The notes: generated by a model not told the origin, from the sequence alone. Counted from the stretch's first letter, positions 1 to 8,889 are shown. The stretch: 64,000 nt of DNA from Lachnospiraceae bacterium (GCA_015057835.1 SVDL01000001.1:60745-124744); one strand, 5' to 3'. Made by a program: numbers and translations.

Positions 1-2414
1 TGCACCCGCAGATTCTGCACCGCGGTATTATTTCTCCACAGCCACTCGTGCACGTACCACCCCATGACGGTCGGAAGGCCCGTCGCGACGCTGACCCGGC
101 CGTAATCGCTGTAGCTGTCGCCATTTGCCTCCAGAATGACCGGCTGGTCCGGCACATGGGAATTGAGCCAGGCGACTGCGCCGAAATCATTTGGGAAATC
201 TTCGGAAATAAAGACCGACGCATCCGTGCTGATCCGTTCCGAAGGCCGGAAAATATTCCCGAACCAGTCATGTACGCTTCGGAAAATGAAGCCTCCCGTG
301 AGCGCCAGCATCACAAGGCCGACGACCGCTCCGGCAAATGCGGCCTTCCCGATCCGACGATCCTCCCCGGTAAATGCTATCTTCCCGGTCTGACGGTCTT
401 CTCCGGCAAATCCGTTCTTCCCGCTCCGACGTTTCTCCCCGTCAAATGCAGCCTCTCCCGTTCTGCCCCCTTCACTTTCCTCCGTCCGCACTGCCTCAAA
501 AGAAGCGGATCTCGCCGACGCCTCCTCAAGATACAGGACGATCGCCCGGACGAGCACATAGCCCATCACGATCCCGAACAGGATAAATGCCTGATAGGTC
601 AGCTTGAACATCGTGTTGGCGCGGTAGTGGGAAGCGGTGTAAATGTCCTTGACATAGATCACTTCCGGCATCCACACAAGCCCCATCGCGCACGCCGCGA
701 ACAGGACCGCCGCCATATCCGGCAGGGTGAGATTTTCAAAGAAATCAAGGAATGCCGTCAGAGCTGTCTGCAGGGCATGTTTTACTTTTATCCATTTTTC
801 CCGGGCCGTGTCTTCGCTGCGCTCTTCGAGAGCGATACCCGGGGTTTCCGGTTCACTGTCTTCGCGGGATTCGTCATTTTTCCCGGATTCAGCAGCTTCC
901 GAAGCAGCTGCTCGGACCGCCTGCACCCTCTCCCGGATCCTCGCCGCGATGAACCATACGGAGACCGTCACCGGAAGCCACCAAAGGATCAGCAGCTGAT
1001 AAAGCGGGGAGTGCGAATGGGTCTTCCCGATCTCGCTGGAGATCTGGTCAAATGTAGACGTAAACGGCAGTGCCGCGATCTTTCCGCACAGGAACATCAC
1101 GGCGGCCTCCGCGATCATCACTGTCCAGAAGATCTTCGGGGACTTCCGGTATCTTCTGAGATTCGTAAAAAATATGATCGAGCCGCAGACGACGTAATAA
1201 ATCGGGAAATCCCAGAAATTCGTCCATCGGAACAGACCGGTCACAAGTCCGATCAGCAGGATCTCCGGGCGGAAGATCCCCCGAATAAAGGAAAATACCT
1301 TCTCCGCCTGCTCTTCTGCCGCCGCGGAATCAAAGTGTTTCTGCCCCGCCGCGCTGTCCGTTCCGGAGAGATTTTCCGCGCCGTTCCTGTGCGTCATAAG
1401 TCTGTTCCGGAACGCGAGTCTTTCATTTTCCATAAACTGTCGTCTCGCCCAGGCGTAGACGACTGCGGTCACGAGAACGACAAACAGGATATTGATATAA
1501 TGCGCGTGCAGATCTCCCAGCACCGTGGAATAGGAAGGAAATTCGTGGATCGTCTTGTCCTCCGTGTCCGGGTGATAGCCGATATAGCGCGTCGAATCCG
1601 GAAACCAGTAATAATACGTTGCCGCAGTACCGTTGATCTTTTTGATGAGCGGCACGATGATCCCGTAAATGACATAGTGAAAATTTCCGCAGAATGCGAC
1701 CGCGCACCCCGCGGCAGTGCCGGCAGCGATCTCCGCCGCTATATTCCGCATACCGGATCCGGCGCTGTTTTTCCCTCCGCGCAGCCCGTTCAGGCGGTCC
1801 GCCATCATCTGCGAAGTCAGTGAGAACGGCAGCATGCAGCTCATGGCCGCGATCAGGGCGCGCATAAGATTATAACCTTCTCCGGCGCGCACCTGGGACA
1901 GGCGCACAAGCCAGGCGGCGATATACTGGCCGCCGTAATAATAGTTGACGGCTTCCCCGGCGTACCACGGATCGGCAAACGGCATGTAGTCGCTGCGGAG
2001 CATGGAGGTCATAAAACCGTAATCCATGAATTTTTCCGTGCCGTAAGCCTCCGGCCGAAACCCGATGATATAGGTCCACAGCGCCATCAACAGAAAAAAT
2101 GCGATCTCCTCTCCGAGGATCCGTTTCCACGGAAATGATTTCTTTGCGGCGGGATATCTTCTTCTGTAAATAAGAAAGAGTATGCCGAAAACCGCTGCCG
2201 GGAGCAGCAGCATGAGAAAGCAGTTCAGTGTCCGGAAGCGCATTCGGTGCATGCAGTTCAGGACCCACATCGCATATGCCCCGGCCAGAATGCCGAGGCT
2301 CTTGGAAAAGATCCACCCCCGGTCGTTCCATCCGTCAAAGAGCAGCATGGAAAGCGGCATGTAGACCATGCCGATCCCGAGGATCACAATATACCAGATC
2401 AGAAAAATAACCAT
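1..2414 (-). CDS. DUF2298 (YYY-motif) multi-spanning membrane protein, partial
   Basis: This gene is absent from the ORF track because it runs off the left edge, but the reverse strand is open from an ATG at 2414 (after a GGGGGG purine tract) to base 1, about 804 codons. The translation carries hallmarks of the Chlor_Arch_YYY/DUF2298 family: GEAVNYYYGGQY near residue 160, a GDLHAHYINI motif, FRWTNFWDFPIYY, a HSHSPLYQLLILWW stretch, YRANTMFKLTYQAF and, near the end, VSVATGLPTVMGW. Many hydrophobic segments are visible, so it is an integral membrane protein. Members are suspected glycosyltransferase-like or envelope proteins, but no reaction is established that I can cite. The large + strand ORF at 48-1823 is its shadow. 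A 12-residue repeat interrupts it near residues 650-695. The C-terminus is outside the window. Confidence 0.85.
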   Translation of the reverse strand, partial: MVIFLIWYIVILGIGMVYMPLSMLLFDGWNDRGWIFSKSLGILAGAYAMWVLNCMHRMRFRTLNCFLMLLLPAAVFGILFLIYRRRYPAAKKSFPWKRILGEEIAFFLLMALWTYIIGFRPEAYGTEKFMDYGFMTSMLRSDYMPFADPWYAGEAVNYYYGGQYIAAWLVRLSQVRAGEGYNLMRALIAAMSCMLPFSLTSQMMADRLNGLRGGKNSAGSGMRNIAAEIAAGTAAGCAVAFCGNFHYVIYGIIVPLIKKINGTAATYYYWFPDSTRYIGYHPDTEDKTIHEFPSYSTVLGDLHAHYINILFVVLVTAVVYAWARRQFMENERLAFRNRLMTHRNGAENLSGTDSAAGQKHFDSAAAEEQAEKVFSFIRGIFRPEILLIGLVTGLFRWTNFWDFPIYYVVCGSIIFFTNLRRYRKSPKIFWTVMIAEAAVMFLCGKIAALPFTSTFDQISSEIGKTHSHSPLYQLLILWWLPVTVSVWFIAARIRERVQAVRAAASEAAESGKNDESREDSEPETPGIALEERSEDTAREKWIKVKHALQTALTAFLDFFENLTLPDMAAVLFAACAMGLVWMPEVIYVKDIYTASHYRANTMFKLTYQAFILFGIVMGYVLVRAIVLYLEEASARSASFEAVRTEESEGGRTGEAAFDGEKRRSGKNGFAGEDRQTGKIAFTGEDRRIGKAAFAGAVVGLVMLALTGGFIFRSVHDWFGNIFRPSERISTDASVFISEDFPNDFGAVAWLNSHVPDQPVILEANGDSYSDYGRVSVATGLPTVMGWYVHEWLWRNNTAVQNLRV
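331..465. repeat. 36-bp minisatellite inside the DUF2298 gene
   Basis: About 3.7 copies of an exact 36-bp period; the AAA of each unit falls at 336, 372, 408 and 444. Read on the minus strand it encodes a 12-residue repeat of the type FTGEDRRIGKAA. The unit keeps the reading frame, so copy number can vary without breaking the protein. Confidence 0.85.
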
Positions 2415-2574
2415 ACTACCCCCCGGCCGTTCTCCCCCGGAAGAGGGGGCTCCGGCCGATCCCTCAGAAAATGCTCCACTGCGTCCTTCACACTGTCATC
2501 GCGCCGGTGTGCTCTTACTTGTTTCAGTATAAAACCGGACGGCTGCATTTTCAATGAGCAACCTTCGGTTATGC

Positions 2575-2602
2575 TTGACTAACAGTATTTTCTCCTGATA
2601 AT
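2575..2602 (+). promoter_or_regulatory. sigma-A promoter for the perR-like gene
   Basis: TTGACT (2575-2580), a 16-bp spacer and GATAAT (2597-2602), placing the transcript start near 2609, about 47 nt before the GTG start codon. Confidence 0.6.
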
Positions 2603-2655
2603 CTCTTAATATCAAGAATAATTACTGTTTTTAGTTTTGCCAGGGGAGTACCGCC

Positions 2656-3039
2656 GTGCAGGTCAAATACAGCAGACAACGGGAAGCGATACTGCATTTT
2701 CTGGAAAGCCGCAGGGACCATCCTACGGCGGACGTTATTTATGCGCACCTGAAAATGCAGGACCCGAAGATCAGCCTCGGAACGGTCTACCGCAACCTCT
2801 CCCTGCTGACGGAACTCGGAAAGATCCGGACCTTCGCGACCGGCGACGGGAAAGAACACTATGATCCCAACACCTCGGCCCACAGCCACCTGATCTGCCG
2901 CTCATGCGGGTCGGTGTCGGATGTCGACGTCATTTGTCCAGAAACCACGGCGCAGCAGGCGGAAAATAAAAGCGGCGGACGCGTTGAGGACTCGCAGCTC
3001 TTCTTTTACGGGCAGTGCGAAAAATGCGCAGGAAAATGA
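2656..3039 (+). CDS. perR: Fur-family peroxide-responsive repressor, PerR type
   Basis: A 127-residue Fur-family metalloregulator. The N-terminal winged helix reads SRQREAILHFLESRRDHPTA and TVYRNLSLLTELGKI. The dimerisation half has the metal-site motif YDPNTSAHSHLICRSCG and a C-terminal CEKC, giving the two CxxC pairs of the structural zinc. An Asp after the first CxxC (SDVDV) fits PerR rather than Fur, as do the Asp and two His upstream. PerR represses peroxide-defence genes and is inactivated by metal-catalysed histidine oxidation. The GTG start at 2656 is chosen because AGGGGAG lies 7 bases upstream. It is somewhat short for the family (usually near 140). The adjacent rubrerythrin is a typical target. 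The alternative is a Fur or Zur paralogue. Confidence 0.85.
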   Translation: MQVKYSRQREAILHFLESRRDHPTADVIYAHLKMQDPKISLGTVYRNLSLLTELGKIRTFATGDGKEHYDPNTSAHSHLICRSCGSVSDVDVICPETTAQQAENKSGGRVEDSQLFFYGQCEKCAGK

Positions 3040-3174
3040 AAACGCAGCCGTCCCCCGGGTTTTTCGGATAATAAAAAGTGCTGCCGTATTCAAAGGCCTG
3101 CGCTTTCCGGGGAATGTCACATTCAGTAAGGTGATGATGCACCGGCGTGTGCTTTTCACATAAATAGCCAAAGG

Positions 3175-3189
3175 ATATAATTAATAACA
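3175..3189. promoter_or_regulatory. candidate PerR box before rubrerythrin
   Basis: ATATAATTAATAACA matches the Per-box consensus TTATAATnATTATAA at about 10 of 14 defined positions. It lies 20 bp before the rubrerythrin start, just upstream of the ribosome binding site AAGGAGGA. By-eye match only. Confidence 0.35.
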
Positions 3190-3209
3190 ACCATAAGGAG
3201 GAAGTTACA

Positions 3210-3755
3210 ATGGCAAAATGGGTATGCGGCGTATGCGGTTATGTTTTTGAGGGAGATGCTGCTCCGGAACAGTGCCCGGTCTGCAAAGCTCCGGCATCCA
3301 AATTCATCAAACAGGACGAGGAAATGACCTGGGCTGCGGAACACATCGTCGGTGTCGCGGAAGGCGCTCCGGAAGACATTATCGAAGATCTTCGCGCGAA
3401 CTTCACCGGTGAATGCTCGGAAGTCGGCATGTATCTCGCCATGAGCCGTGTCGCTTACAGAGAAGGCTATCCGGAAATCGGCGAATATTGGAAGACAGCC
3501 GCGTTCGAAGAGGCGGAACACGCTGCGAAATTCGCGGAACTCCTCGGCGAAGTGCTCACAGACAGCACCGAGAAGAACCTTCGCATGAGAGTCGAAGCCG
3601 AGAACGGCGCGACCGCAGGCAAGACCGACCTCGCGAAGAGAGCAAAAGCCCTCAATCTCGATGCGATCCATGACACTGTTCATGAGATGGCCCGCGATGA
3701 GGCGAGACACGGAAAGGCATTTGCAGGTCTTCTGAAGAGATATTTCGAGAAATAA
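3210..3755 (+). CDS. reverse rubrerythrin (N-terminal rubredoxin domain)
   Basis: A 181-residue non-haem iron peroxidase. Residues 1-35 form a rubredoxin domain with two Cys pairs (CGVCGY and CPVCKAP). Residues 45-180 form the four-helix diiron domain, with the ligand motifs [20 protein letters not shown] and [11 protein letters not shown]. Classical rubrerythrin has the rubredoxin domain at the C-terminus; here it is at the N-terminus, the reverse rubrerythrin order known from Clostridium. It reduces hydrogen peroxide in the cytoplasm using electrons from NAD(P)H via a reductase. AAGGAGGA sits 7 bases before the ATG. Its position directly after the perR-like gene supports peroxide-inducible control. 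Confidence 0.93.
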   Translation: MAKWVCGVCGYVFEGDAAPEQCPVCKAPASKFIKQDEEMTWAAEHIVGVAEGAPEDIIEDLRANFTGECSEVGMYLAMSRVAYREGYPEIGEYWKTAAFEEAEHAAKFAELLGEVLTDSTEKNLRMRVEAENGATAGKTDLAKRAKALNLDAIHDTVHEMARDEARHGKAFAGLLKRYFEK

Positions 3756-3834
3756 AAACGAAATAAACAAGGACATAAAGAAGCACTGCCGTCAGGCGTT
3801 GGCTCGAACAGGTTTTAGTAACTAAAAATCATAG

Positions 3835-3862
3835 AAACCGTCACTTGCCCGAGTGGCGGTTT
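3835..3862 (+). terminator. hairpin after rubrerythrin
   Basis: AAACCGTCAC / GTGGCGGTTT stem (10 bp with one G-U wobble) and an 8-nt loop. The T tract after it is poor, so termination efficiency is uncertain. Confidence 0.5.
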
Positions 3863-3936
3863 CTGCGTTTCACAATTATCGTAATGTTAAAAAAACCAAT
3901 ATGTAATGTCATTCGCACACTAAAGGAGGCAGGACC

Positions 3937-4857
3937 ATGCTCCTCTCGATTGAAAATATGATCGTCCGGAAAAGAGTCGGCGAAAGAGCCGCCGTTGACA
4001 TGCTGGCGGACGCCGGATTTACGGGGATCGACTATTCCTTCTGCATGATGGAAGACTGGGAAGAAACGATAAACGGAAACGATTCCCTGTCCTGTGCCGA
4101 AGATCTCCGAGAATACGCAGGGAGCCGGGGGGTCACATTCTGTCAGTCCCACGCCCCGTTCCGGTTCCGCGCCGGCATGAAAATGGACGAGTCCGAATAT
4201 GAATATTACCGGATCGTAAAGTCGATGGAATTTGCCGCCGCGATGAAAATACCGATGATCGTGGTGCACGCCCTGATGACGGAAGACGGCTCGGATGAAC
4301 TGGATCTCAATGAGCGCTATTACAGCTCTCTTCTCCCCTATGCGGAGAAATACGGGATAAAGATCGCGGTAGAAAATCTCACCGGCCGCCGCACAAGGGA
4401 TTCGCTGCCGACACAGATGTGCCTCGGCAATCCGGAAAAGTACTGTGAAATGCAGGATCGCCTGAACAGTCCCTATATCTGCGGCTGTCTGGACATCGGG
4501 CACGCCAATCTCACGACGCATGATCCGGCGGGATTTATACGCGCGTGCAAAGGATATGTGCATTATATCCACACCCACGACAATAACGGGGTGCACGACA
4601 GGCACTGCCTGCCTTCCCTCGCAAGATGGTTTGATGAGAAAGCAAAACCGGATACGGCAGTCCGGGATTATCTGGCGCCGAATCCGGAATATTCGATCCC
4701 CTGGGACGACGTGCTGTCCGCCCTGAAGGAAATCGGCTACAGCGGTCCCTTCAATCTGGAACTGCTGCGCTATATGGAATGTTATATGACAGAAGATCTT
4801 CCGGCCGCGCTGGGGACAGCCGCATCCGTCGGCAGGCGGATGATGGCGGAACTATAA
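3937..4857 (+). CDS. sugar phosphate isomerase/epimerase (AP endonuclease family 2 TIM barrel)
   Basis: A 306-residue protein of the xylose-isomerase-like TIM barrel superfamily. Recognisable strand ends are GFTGIDYSF near the start, MIVVHALM in the middle, KIAVENL, then CLDIGHANLTTHDP, IHTHDNNGVHDRH and FNLELLRYM. The Glu, Asp/His, His and Glu residues at these strand ends are those that hold the divalent metal in this superfamily. Substrate cannot be told from sequence; sugar or inositol-type keto/epimer conversions are usual. AAAGGAGGC lies just before the ATG. It is a monocistronic unit between two hairpins, convergent with the ceramidase-like gene. Confidence 0.8.
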   Translation: MLLSIENMIVRKRVGERAAVDMLADAGFTGIDYSFCMMEDWEETINGNDSLSCAEDLREYAGSRGVTFCQSHAPFRFRAGMKMDESEYEYYRIVKSMEFAAAMKIPMIVVHALMTEDGSDELDLNERYYSSLLPYAEKYGIKIAVENLTGRRTRDSLPTQMCLGNPEKYCEMQDRLNSPYICGCLDIGHANLTTHDPAGFIRACKGYVHYIHTHDNNGVHDRHCLPSLARWFDEKAKPDTAVRDYLAPNPEYSIPWDDVLSALKEIGYSGPFNLELLRYMECYMTEDLPAALGTAASVGRRMMAEL

Positions 4858-4881
4858 CCTTCTTTTTCCTGAAAAATGAAA

Positions 4882-4931
4882 ACATCCCTGCCCTCATTCT
4901 CAATCGCTCTTGAGAATGAGGGCAGGGATGT
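4882..4931. terminator. strong bidirectional terminator
   Basis: A perfect 22-bp inverted repeat starting ACATCCCTGCCCTC with a 6-nt loop (TCGCTC), flanked by T-rich DNA to the right and A-rich DNA to the left. It sits between convergent genes and can end both transcripts. Confidence 0.92.
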
Positions 4932-4950
4932 CTGTTTTTTATTTTCTTTT

Positions 4951-6423
4951 TTATTCTTCCCAGAGCTCCGCAATAACCTTCAGCGTCTCCTCGACGAGAA
5001 CGTCGCCGCTCTCCGGTCCCACCATGGTGGATGCCGGCTTGGAGCTGTAGGAGCCGCCGTCGACAGCGGCGTGGGTCGGCAGATAGCCGCCGAGGCCGTT
5101 GGAGAGCTGGCAGAGCATGACCTGCCGCGCTTTCGCGCGGGCTTTGATCCGCTGTCCGAACTCCACGAACAGCTCGAAGGGGTTCGTCGCGATCGCCAGA
5201 GTGCCGACGCGGATGATGTGGCTCACACACTCAAAATTCGCGCTCTCCTTCTGCTGCCGGTAGCGGAGGACAACGCCCTGGGGCTCAAACGCTTTCACAA
5301 GATCCGCCATCGTCATCGGGTTCTCTTTGGAGTACTTCGCGTTGATTGCTTCTACTTCGGCTTCCGCCTCTTTGTAATCCTCTTCCGAGACCTGACGGAT
5401 CGGAAGTTCAAGCTTCATGACTCTGTGGCGGAGGACCGGCGTGTAGTCAATATAGTTCTTCGCGGTCTCATAGCCGCGGGCGACAGCTTCCGTGATGCGG
5501 GAACCGATGCTCTGGCACAGCTCCGTCATGTCGAAATTGCGGAACACTTCTTTGGTCTGGCCGCCCCATCCGAGGAGCGCTTCCTTATTGTATTTGGAGA
5601 TCTCCACAAGGTCCACCGGCGCCATATCTCCCGCTGCGGAGCAGATGGGCAGCACGAAGACATTTCTCCCCAGCTTACTGCGGATCTGCGAGCGGGCGGG
5701 AGCCCAGAAATCAGCAGAAATAAAGCGATGAAGTTCATAGACCTGGGACGGGCAGGGCACCGAGCAGACGATGCCGGTGATCTCCTGGCGGGTATTCCAG
5801 GTGTACATGATCTCCACGGTCGTATCAATGCAGCCCTCAAAGCGGATAAAATTCGGCTCGGAAGCATCGCCGTACATGACAGATTCAAGGTGTCCGTCCT
5901 CCATCATGAACTGCGGGCGCCGGTTGAAGCCGATCGCCGCGTATTCATGGGCGAAGCTGACGCCGCCCTCCTCCCGGTCTTCCCAGGCGCGGACGACCAG
6001 ATCGCAGAGCCGCTCCGCGAGATATTCCTTCGCTTTTTCTCCCTCGAGCATTCCTTCGGGCGCCTCAAAAGGCGGCAGGATCTCTTCTTTATAGACCTTT
6101 TTATTATCCTCCCTCATGAAGTCGCAGTAAAATGCGGACGCGTTATGGGAATGAATGGAATTCAGGGAGACTTTCTCCGACGGGATCCCGTTCTCCTCCA
6201 GCATTTTGAGGAGGCCCGGCATCACAAATACCGGCGGCTCCGTAATATCCAGAGAGACCATGACTGCCTGGTCCTCCCCGTTATCCAGCACGAGGGCTGT
6301 CGCGGTGATCGGATCGTGGATCCACTCCGAGGCCCTCATGTACATCTGTCCTTCCATAAGAAGCGGCACTTCCGGGGTAATGCTCGTCTGTGCCCAGCCG
6401 ATTCTCAGTTTAGCGCTTTTCAT
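4951..6423 (-). CDS. neutral/alkaline ceramidase-superfamily hydrolase, paralogue 1
   Basis: 490 residues related to the N-terminal domain of neutral/alkaline non-lysosomal ceramidases. Visible family landmarks are the early GWAQTSITPE strand, ITATALVLDNG, and a metal-site SIHSHNAS. The position of the ceramidase nucleophile (GDxSPN in true ceramidases) reads AAGDMAPVD, apparently alanine instead of serine. There is no signal peptide, so it is cytoplasmic. A real ceramidase role is therefore doubtful; in Firmicutes such proteins sit in sugar loci. GAGGAG precedes the ATG. It is last in a minus-strand set with the LacI regulator, and a paralogue lies at 16464-17990. Confidence 0.72.
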   Translation of the reverse strand: MKSAKLRIGWAQTSITPEVPLLMEGQMYMRASEWIHDPITATALVLDNGEDQAVMVSLDITEPPVFVMPGLLKMLEENGIPSEKVSLNSIHSHNASAFYCDFMREDNKKVYKEEILPPFEAPEGMLEGEKAKEYLAERLCDLVVRAWEDREEGGVSFAHEYAAIGFNRRPQFMMEDGHLESVMYGDASEPNFIRFEGCIDTTVEIMYTWNTRQEITGIVCSVPCPSQVYELHRFISADFWAPARSQIRSKLGRNVFVLPICSAAGDMAPVDLVEISKYNKEALLGWGGQTKEVFRNFDMTELCQSIGSRITEAVARGYETAKNYIDYTPVLRHRVMKLELPIRQVSEEDYKEAEAEVEAINAKYSKENPMTMADLVKAFEPQGVVLRYRQQKESANFECVSHIIRVGTLAIATNPFELFVEFGQRIKARAKARQVMLCQLSNGLGGYLPTHAAVDGGSYSSKPASTMVGPESGDVLVEETLKVIAELWEE

Positions 6424-6487
6424 CTTCTCTGTCTCCTCTGCTTCCTGGTATTCCGTTATCCTTCAACCGGGTTTCGATGCTGTGACA

Positions 6488-7531
6488 TCACACCGCGGCG
6501 TTTTGCGCGGCATCCTCATCCGGCCTGTTTTTCCATTTCGGGCACGGTCCGACGGTCTCCCTGCAGATGAATCTCGACAGAAGACTCACATTCTGGATGG
6601 CCGTGTTCGGATCCTTGATCCGTTTGTGGAGCAGCGCGAGGGCTATATCCACCTGATCATTGATATTGCAGTCGACGGAGGCGATCACTTTGCGGTCCTG
6701 CAGGACCAGTTCGCTGTTGTCGACCGCCACGATCGAGAAATCTTCCGGGATCCGGAACCCTGCCTCGGCGATCGCCTGCCCGGCTCCGACCGCCATATCG
6801 TCATAATCACAGAAGATGGCGGAAGGGATCCTGTCTTCCTTAAGCAGCTCCGTCATGAGCCGGTATCCCGCTTCCTCGTAGCGAAGCCCCGAGATCGCCT
6901 CGTACCGGTCCTCTTCGCGGATCCCGTAGCGCTCCATCGTCTTCCGGAAAATGGCGTGCCGCTTTCCGGAATGCTGTTCACCGAGATACGCGAACCGGCG
7001 GTGTCCGTTGTCGAGAAGTGCCCGGATCGCCTCATCGATCCCGGTCTCTTCATTAATGTAAATATAGTCGTAACTGTAGGTCTCCATGACCGGAATGACC
7101 GAGCAGGAGACGATCGGGACGCGGAACTGTTCCGGAATCAGGTTATTCTCGAGGGCGGCGATGCAGATCACGCCGTCCACGATCCTTGTCTTCTCGAAAT
7201 AGTGGCAGATATCTTCCGCGCGCTGATCGGAGAACAGGGTATCCACGGTGAAAACGATCCCTTTCTCCTCGGCGATCCGCTCGTTGAACCGCATCAGCAG
7301 ATTCGAGTAATACTTGGATGTCTGATCCGTGAACAGGATCCCGACTTTCATTCCCGAGAAGGCTGTCCCGCCGGAATTTGCGGGAACCCGCTTTGTATAT
7401 CCGTGCTCCTGCGCCAGCTTTGCGATATATTCCTTCATTCTGCTGCTGACGTCACTCTGATCGTTGAGCGCTTTGGAGACCGTCGCCGGCGAAACCCCCG
7501 CAATCTCAGCAAGCTGTCTGATGGTAATCAT
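6488..7531 (-). CDS. LacI-family transcriptional regulator
   Basis: 347 residues. Residues 1-45 are a LacI helix-turn-helix (ITIRQLAEIAGVSPATVSKA, then the hinge helix region). The rest is a periplasmic-binding-protein-like effector domain with VGILFTDQTSKYYSNLL, DGVICIAAL and FSIVAVDNSELV. It should bind a sugar or sugar phosphate and control the adjoining transport operon. Operators of this family are palindromes with a central CG, and several GTTTCnGAAAC-like sites occur in the promoters of this region. A run of G (GGGGGG) lies 9 bases before the ATG. Confidence 0.92.
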   Translation of the reverse strand: MITIRQLAEIAGVSPATVSKALNDQSDVSSRMKEYIAKLAQEHGYTKRVPANSGGTAFSGMKVGILFTDQTSKYYSNLLMRFNERIAEEKGIVFTVDTLFSDQRAEDICHYFEKTRIVDGVICIAALENNLIPEQFRVPIVSCSVIPVMETYSYDYIYINEETGIDEAIRALLDNGHRRFAYLGEQHSGKRHAIFRKTMERYGIREEDRYEAISGLRYEEAGYRLMTELLKEDRIPSAIFCDYDDMAVGAGQAIAEAGFRIPEDFSIVAVDNSELVLQDRKVIASVDCNINDQVDIALALLHKRIKDPNTAIQNVSLLSRFICRETVGPCPKWKNRPDEDAAQNAAV

Positions 7532-7575
7532 GAAAATCTTCCCCCCATAAGTTTACTGCGTCCGCTTTTCTGTCC

Positions 7576-8679
7576 TCATTTGTAAATATTTTTTCCGCTG
7601 TTCTTATCAAAAACCAGCACAGCGTCTTTTCTGACCAATAGATCCATCTCTTTTCCCTCTTCGTCCGGAAATCCCTCCGAGGACAGCGAGGAAAAGGAAC
7701 CCGGGAGCCCGTCGACCGAAAAGAGGATCTGCACACCGGTACCGGCCCGCGCGAGCCCCGAAAACTTCGTGCGGATCCGAAGCGCGTCCGGTTCTGTGTT
7801 CTCCGCCTCCGTGAGCAGCTGTTCCGGACGGATCCCGACGATCACTTCTTCCGGGAGATCCATTCCGCTCTTCCGCTCCGGGAGCACAAGACTCTGCCCC
7901 GCAATTTCCGCTATAACGGAATCCCCGTCCGCTCTTAAGGAAGCCGGAAACAGATTGATCTTCGGACTGCCCAGAAATTCCGCCGCAAACAGGCTGTCCG
8001 GATGCGCGTAGACCTCCGCCGCGCTGCCCGAGGACTCGATCTTCCCGTCCTTCATAATGGCGATCCGGTCCGAGAGCGTCATCGCTTCGTTCTGATCGTG
8101 AGTGACATAGATAAATGTCGTCTCCGGCATCAGGCGATGCGCTTTTCTGACCTGTGCCCGGAGTGTCTCCCGCAGTTCCACGTCAAGATTGGCAAAGGGC
8201 TCGTCGAGGAGAAATACGACCGGTCTGCGCACCATCGCCCTCGCGATCGCTACCAGCTGCCGCTGTCCGCCGGACAGCACTCTCGGTCTTCTGTCCAGCA
8301 GATCGGAAATACCGAATACTTCCGCGATCTCCCTCACCTTCCGGTCGATCTCCTCTTTCGGCATTTTCCGCGATTCCAGCGGATAGGAAATATTCCGGTA
8401 CACGGTCCTGTGCGGATAAAGGGCAAAATTCTGGAATACCATCGCCGTATTTCTGTCCTGTACCGCGACATTCTTTACGGAGACATCATCAAACAGGACG
8501 TCGCCCTCCGACGGGCTCGTGATCCCGGAGATCAGCCGCAGAAGCGATGTTTTTCCGCAGCCGGAAGGTCCCAGAAGCACGAAGAACTCCCCGCTGCCGA
8601 TCGTAAGGCTCACGTCATCAACGGCGAGTTTCTTTTTCGTATATCCCATTTTCACATGGTTGAGGGTTATCTTAGCCAC
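7576..8679 (-). CDS. MalK-type sugar ABC transporter ATPase (second ATPase of the locus)
   Basis: 367 residues. N-terminal ATPase domain: Walker A GPSGCGKTS, Q-loop MVFQNFALYPH, signature LSGGQRQLVA, Walker B VVFLLDEPFANLD and H-loop YVTHDQNEAMT. Residues from about 240 form a MOP/TOBE-like beta domain typical of CUT1 ATPases. The start is GTG at 8679, preceded only by a weak GGCGGA. It energises sugar uptake at the inner face of the membrane. The same gene set encodes another, different MalK-like ATPase (10344-12122), with which it shares the phrase YRNI..PLE after the Q-loop, suggesting the two may pair as a heterodimer. Confidence 0.9.
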   Translation of the reverse strand: MAKITLNHVKMGYTKKKLAVDDVSLTIGSGEFFVLLGPSGCGKTSLLRLISGITSPSEGDVLFDDVSVKNVAVQDRNTAMVFQNFALYPHRTVYRNISYPLESRKMPKEEIDRKVREIAEVFGISDLLDRRPRVLSGGQRQLVAIARAMVRRPVVFLLDEPFANLDVELRETLRAQVRKAHRLMPETTFIYVTHDQNEAMTLSDRIAIMKDGKIESSGSAAEVYAHPDSLFAAEFLGSPKINLFPASLRADGDSVIAEIAGQSLVLPERKSGMDLPEEVIVGIRPEQLLTEAENTEPDALRIRTKFSGLARAGTGVQILFSVDGLPGSFSSLSSEGFPDEEGKEMDLLVRKDAVLVFDKNSGKNIYK

Positions 8680-8706
8680 TTTTTTCCGCCTTTTTGTTTT
8701 TTAGGC

Positions 8707-8889
8707 AAAAAGTGCTCCGCACTTTTTCTGATACGCTCGCCGCTGCGGCAGCCTAAGGCATCTCCCCGCAAGCGGGTCCCCCCTTTGGCTAGTAAGGTAA
8801 AAAGTGCTCCGCACTTTTTCTGATACGCTCGCCGCTGCGGCAGCCTAAGGCATCTCCCCGCAAGCGGGTCCCCCCTTTGGCTAGTAAGG
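8707..8889. repeat. 92-bp tandem direct repeat with nested hairpins
   Basis: Two almost identical copies (8707-8797 and 8799-8889) between two minus-strand genes. Each contains AAAAAGTGCTCCGCACTTTTT (perfect hairpin), a GCCG/CGGC hairpin and CCCGC/GCGGG. A related hairpin with inverted loop occurs at 34067-34085. The organisation recalls REP/BIME elements that stabilise or attenuate mRNA between cistrons. Confidence 0.85.

Noticed and set aside
331-465. Possible CRISPR array with 36-bp period
   Set aside because: The whole period is conserved, with no unique spacers, and it is in frame within a membrane protein gene.
48-1823. 591-codon plus-strand ORF at the left edge
   Set aside because: It is the antisense shadow of the DUF2298 gene; the translation is rich in Arg/His/Pro, lacks domains, and the minus strand shows clear family motifs over the same bases.
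4876-6570. 564-codon plus-strand ORF
   Set aside because: Shadow of the ceramidase-like gene on the minus strand, with no recognisable motifs and no ribosome site.
8707-8889. Possible CRISPR array
   Set aside because: Only two 92-bp units in direct contact, no spacers and no cas genes; it is a tandem repeat.
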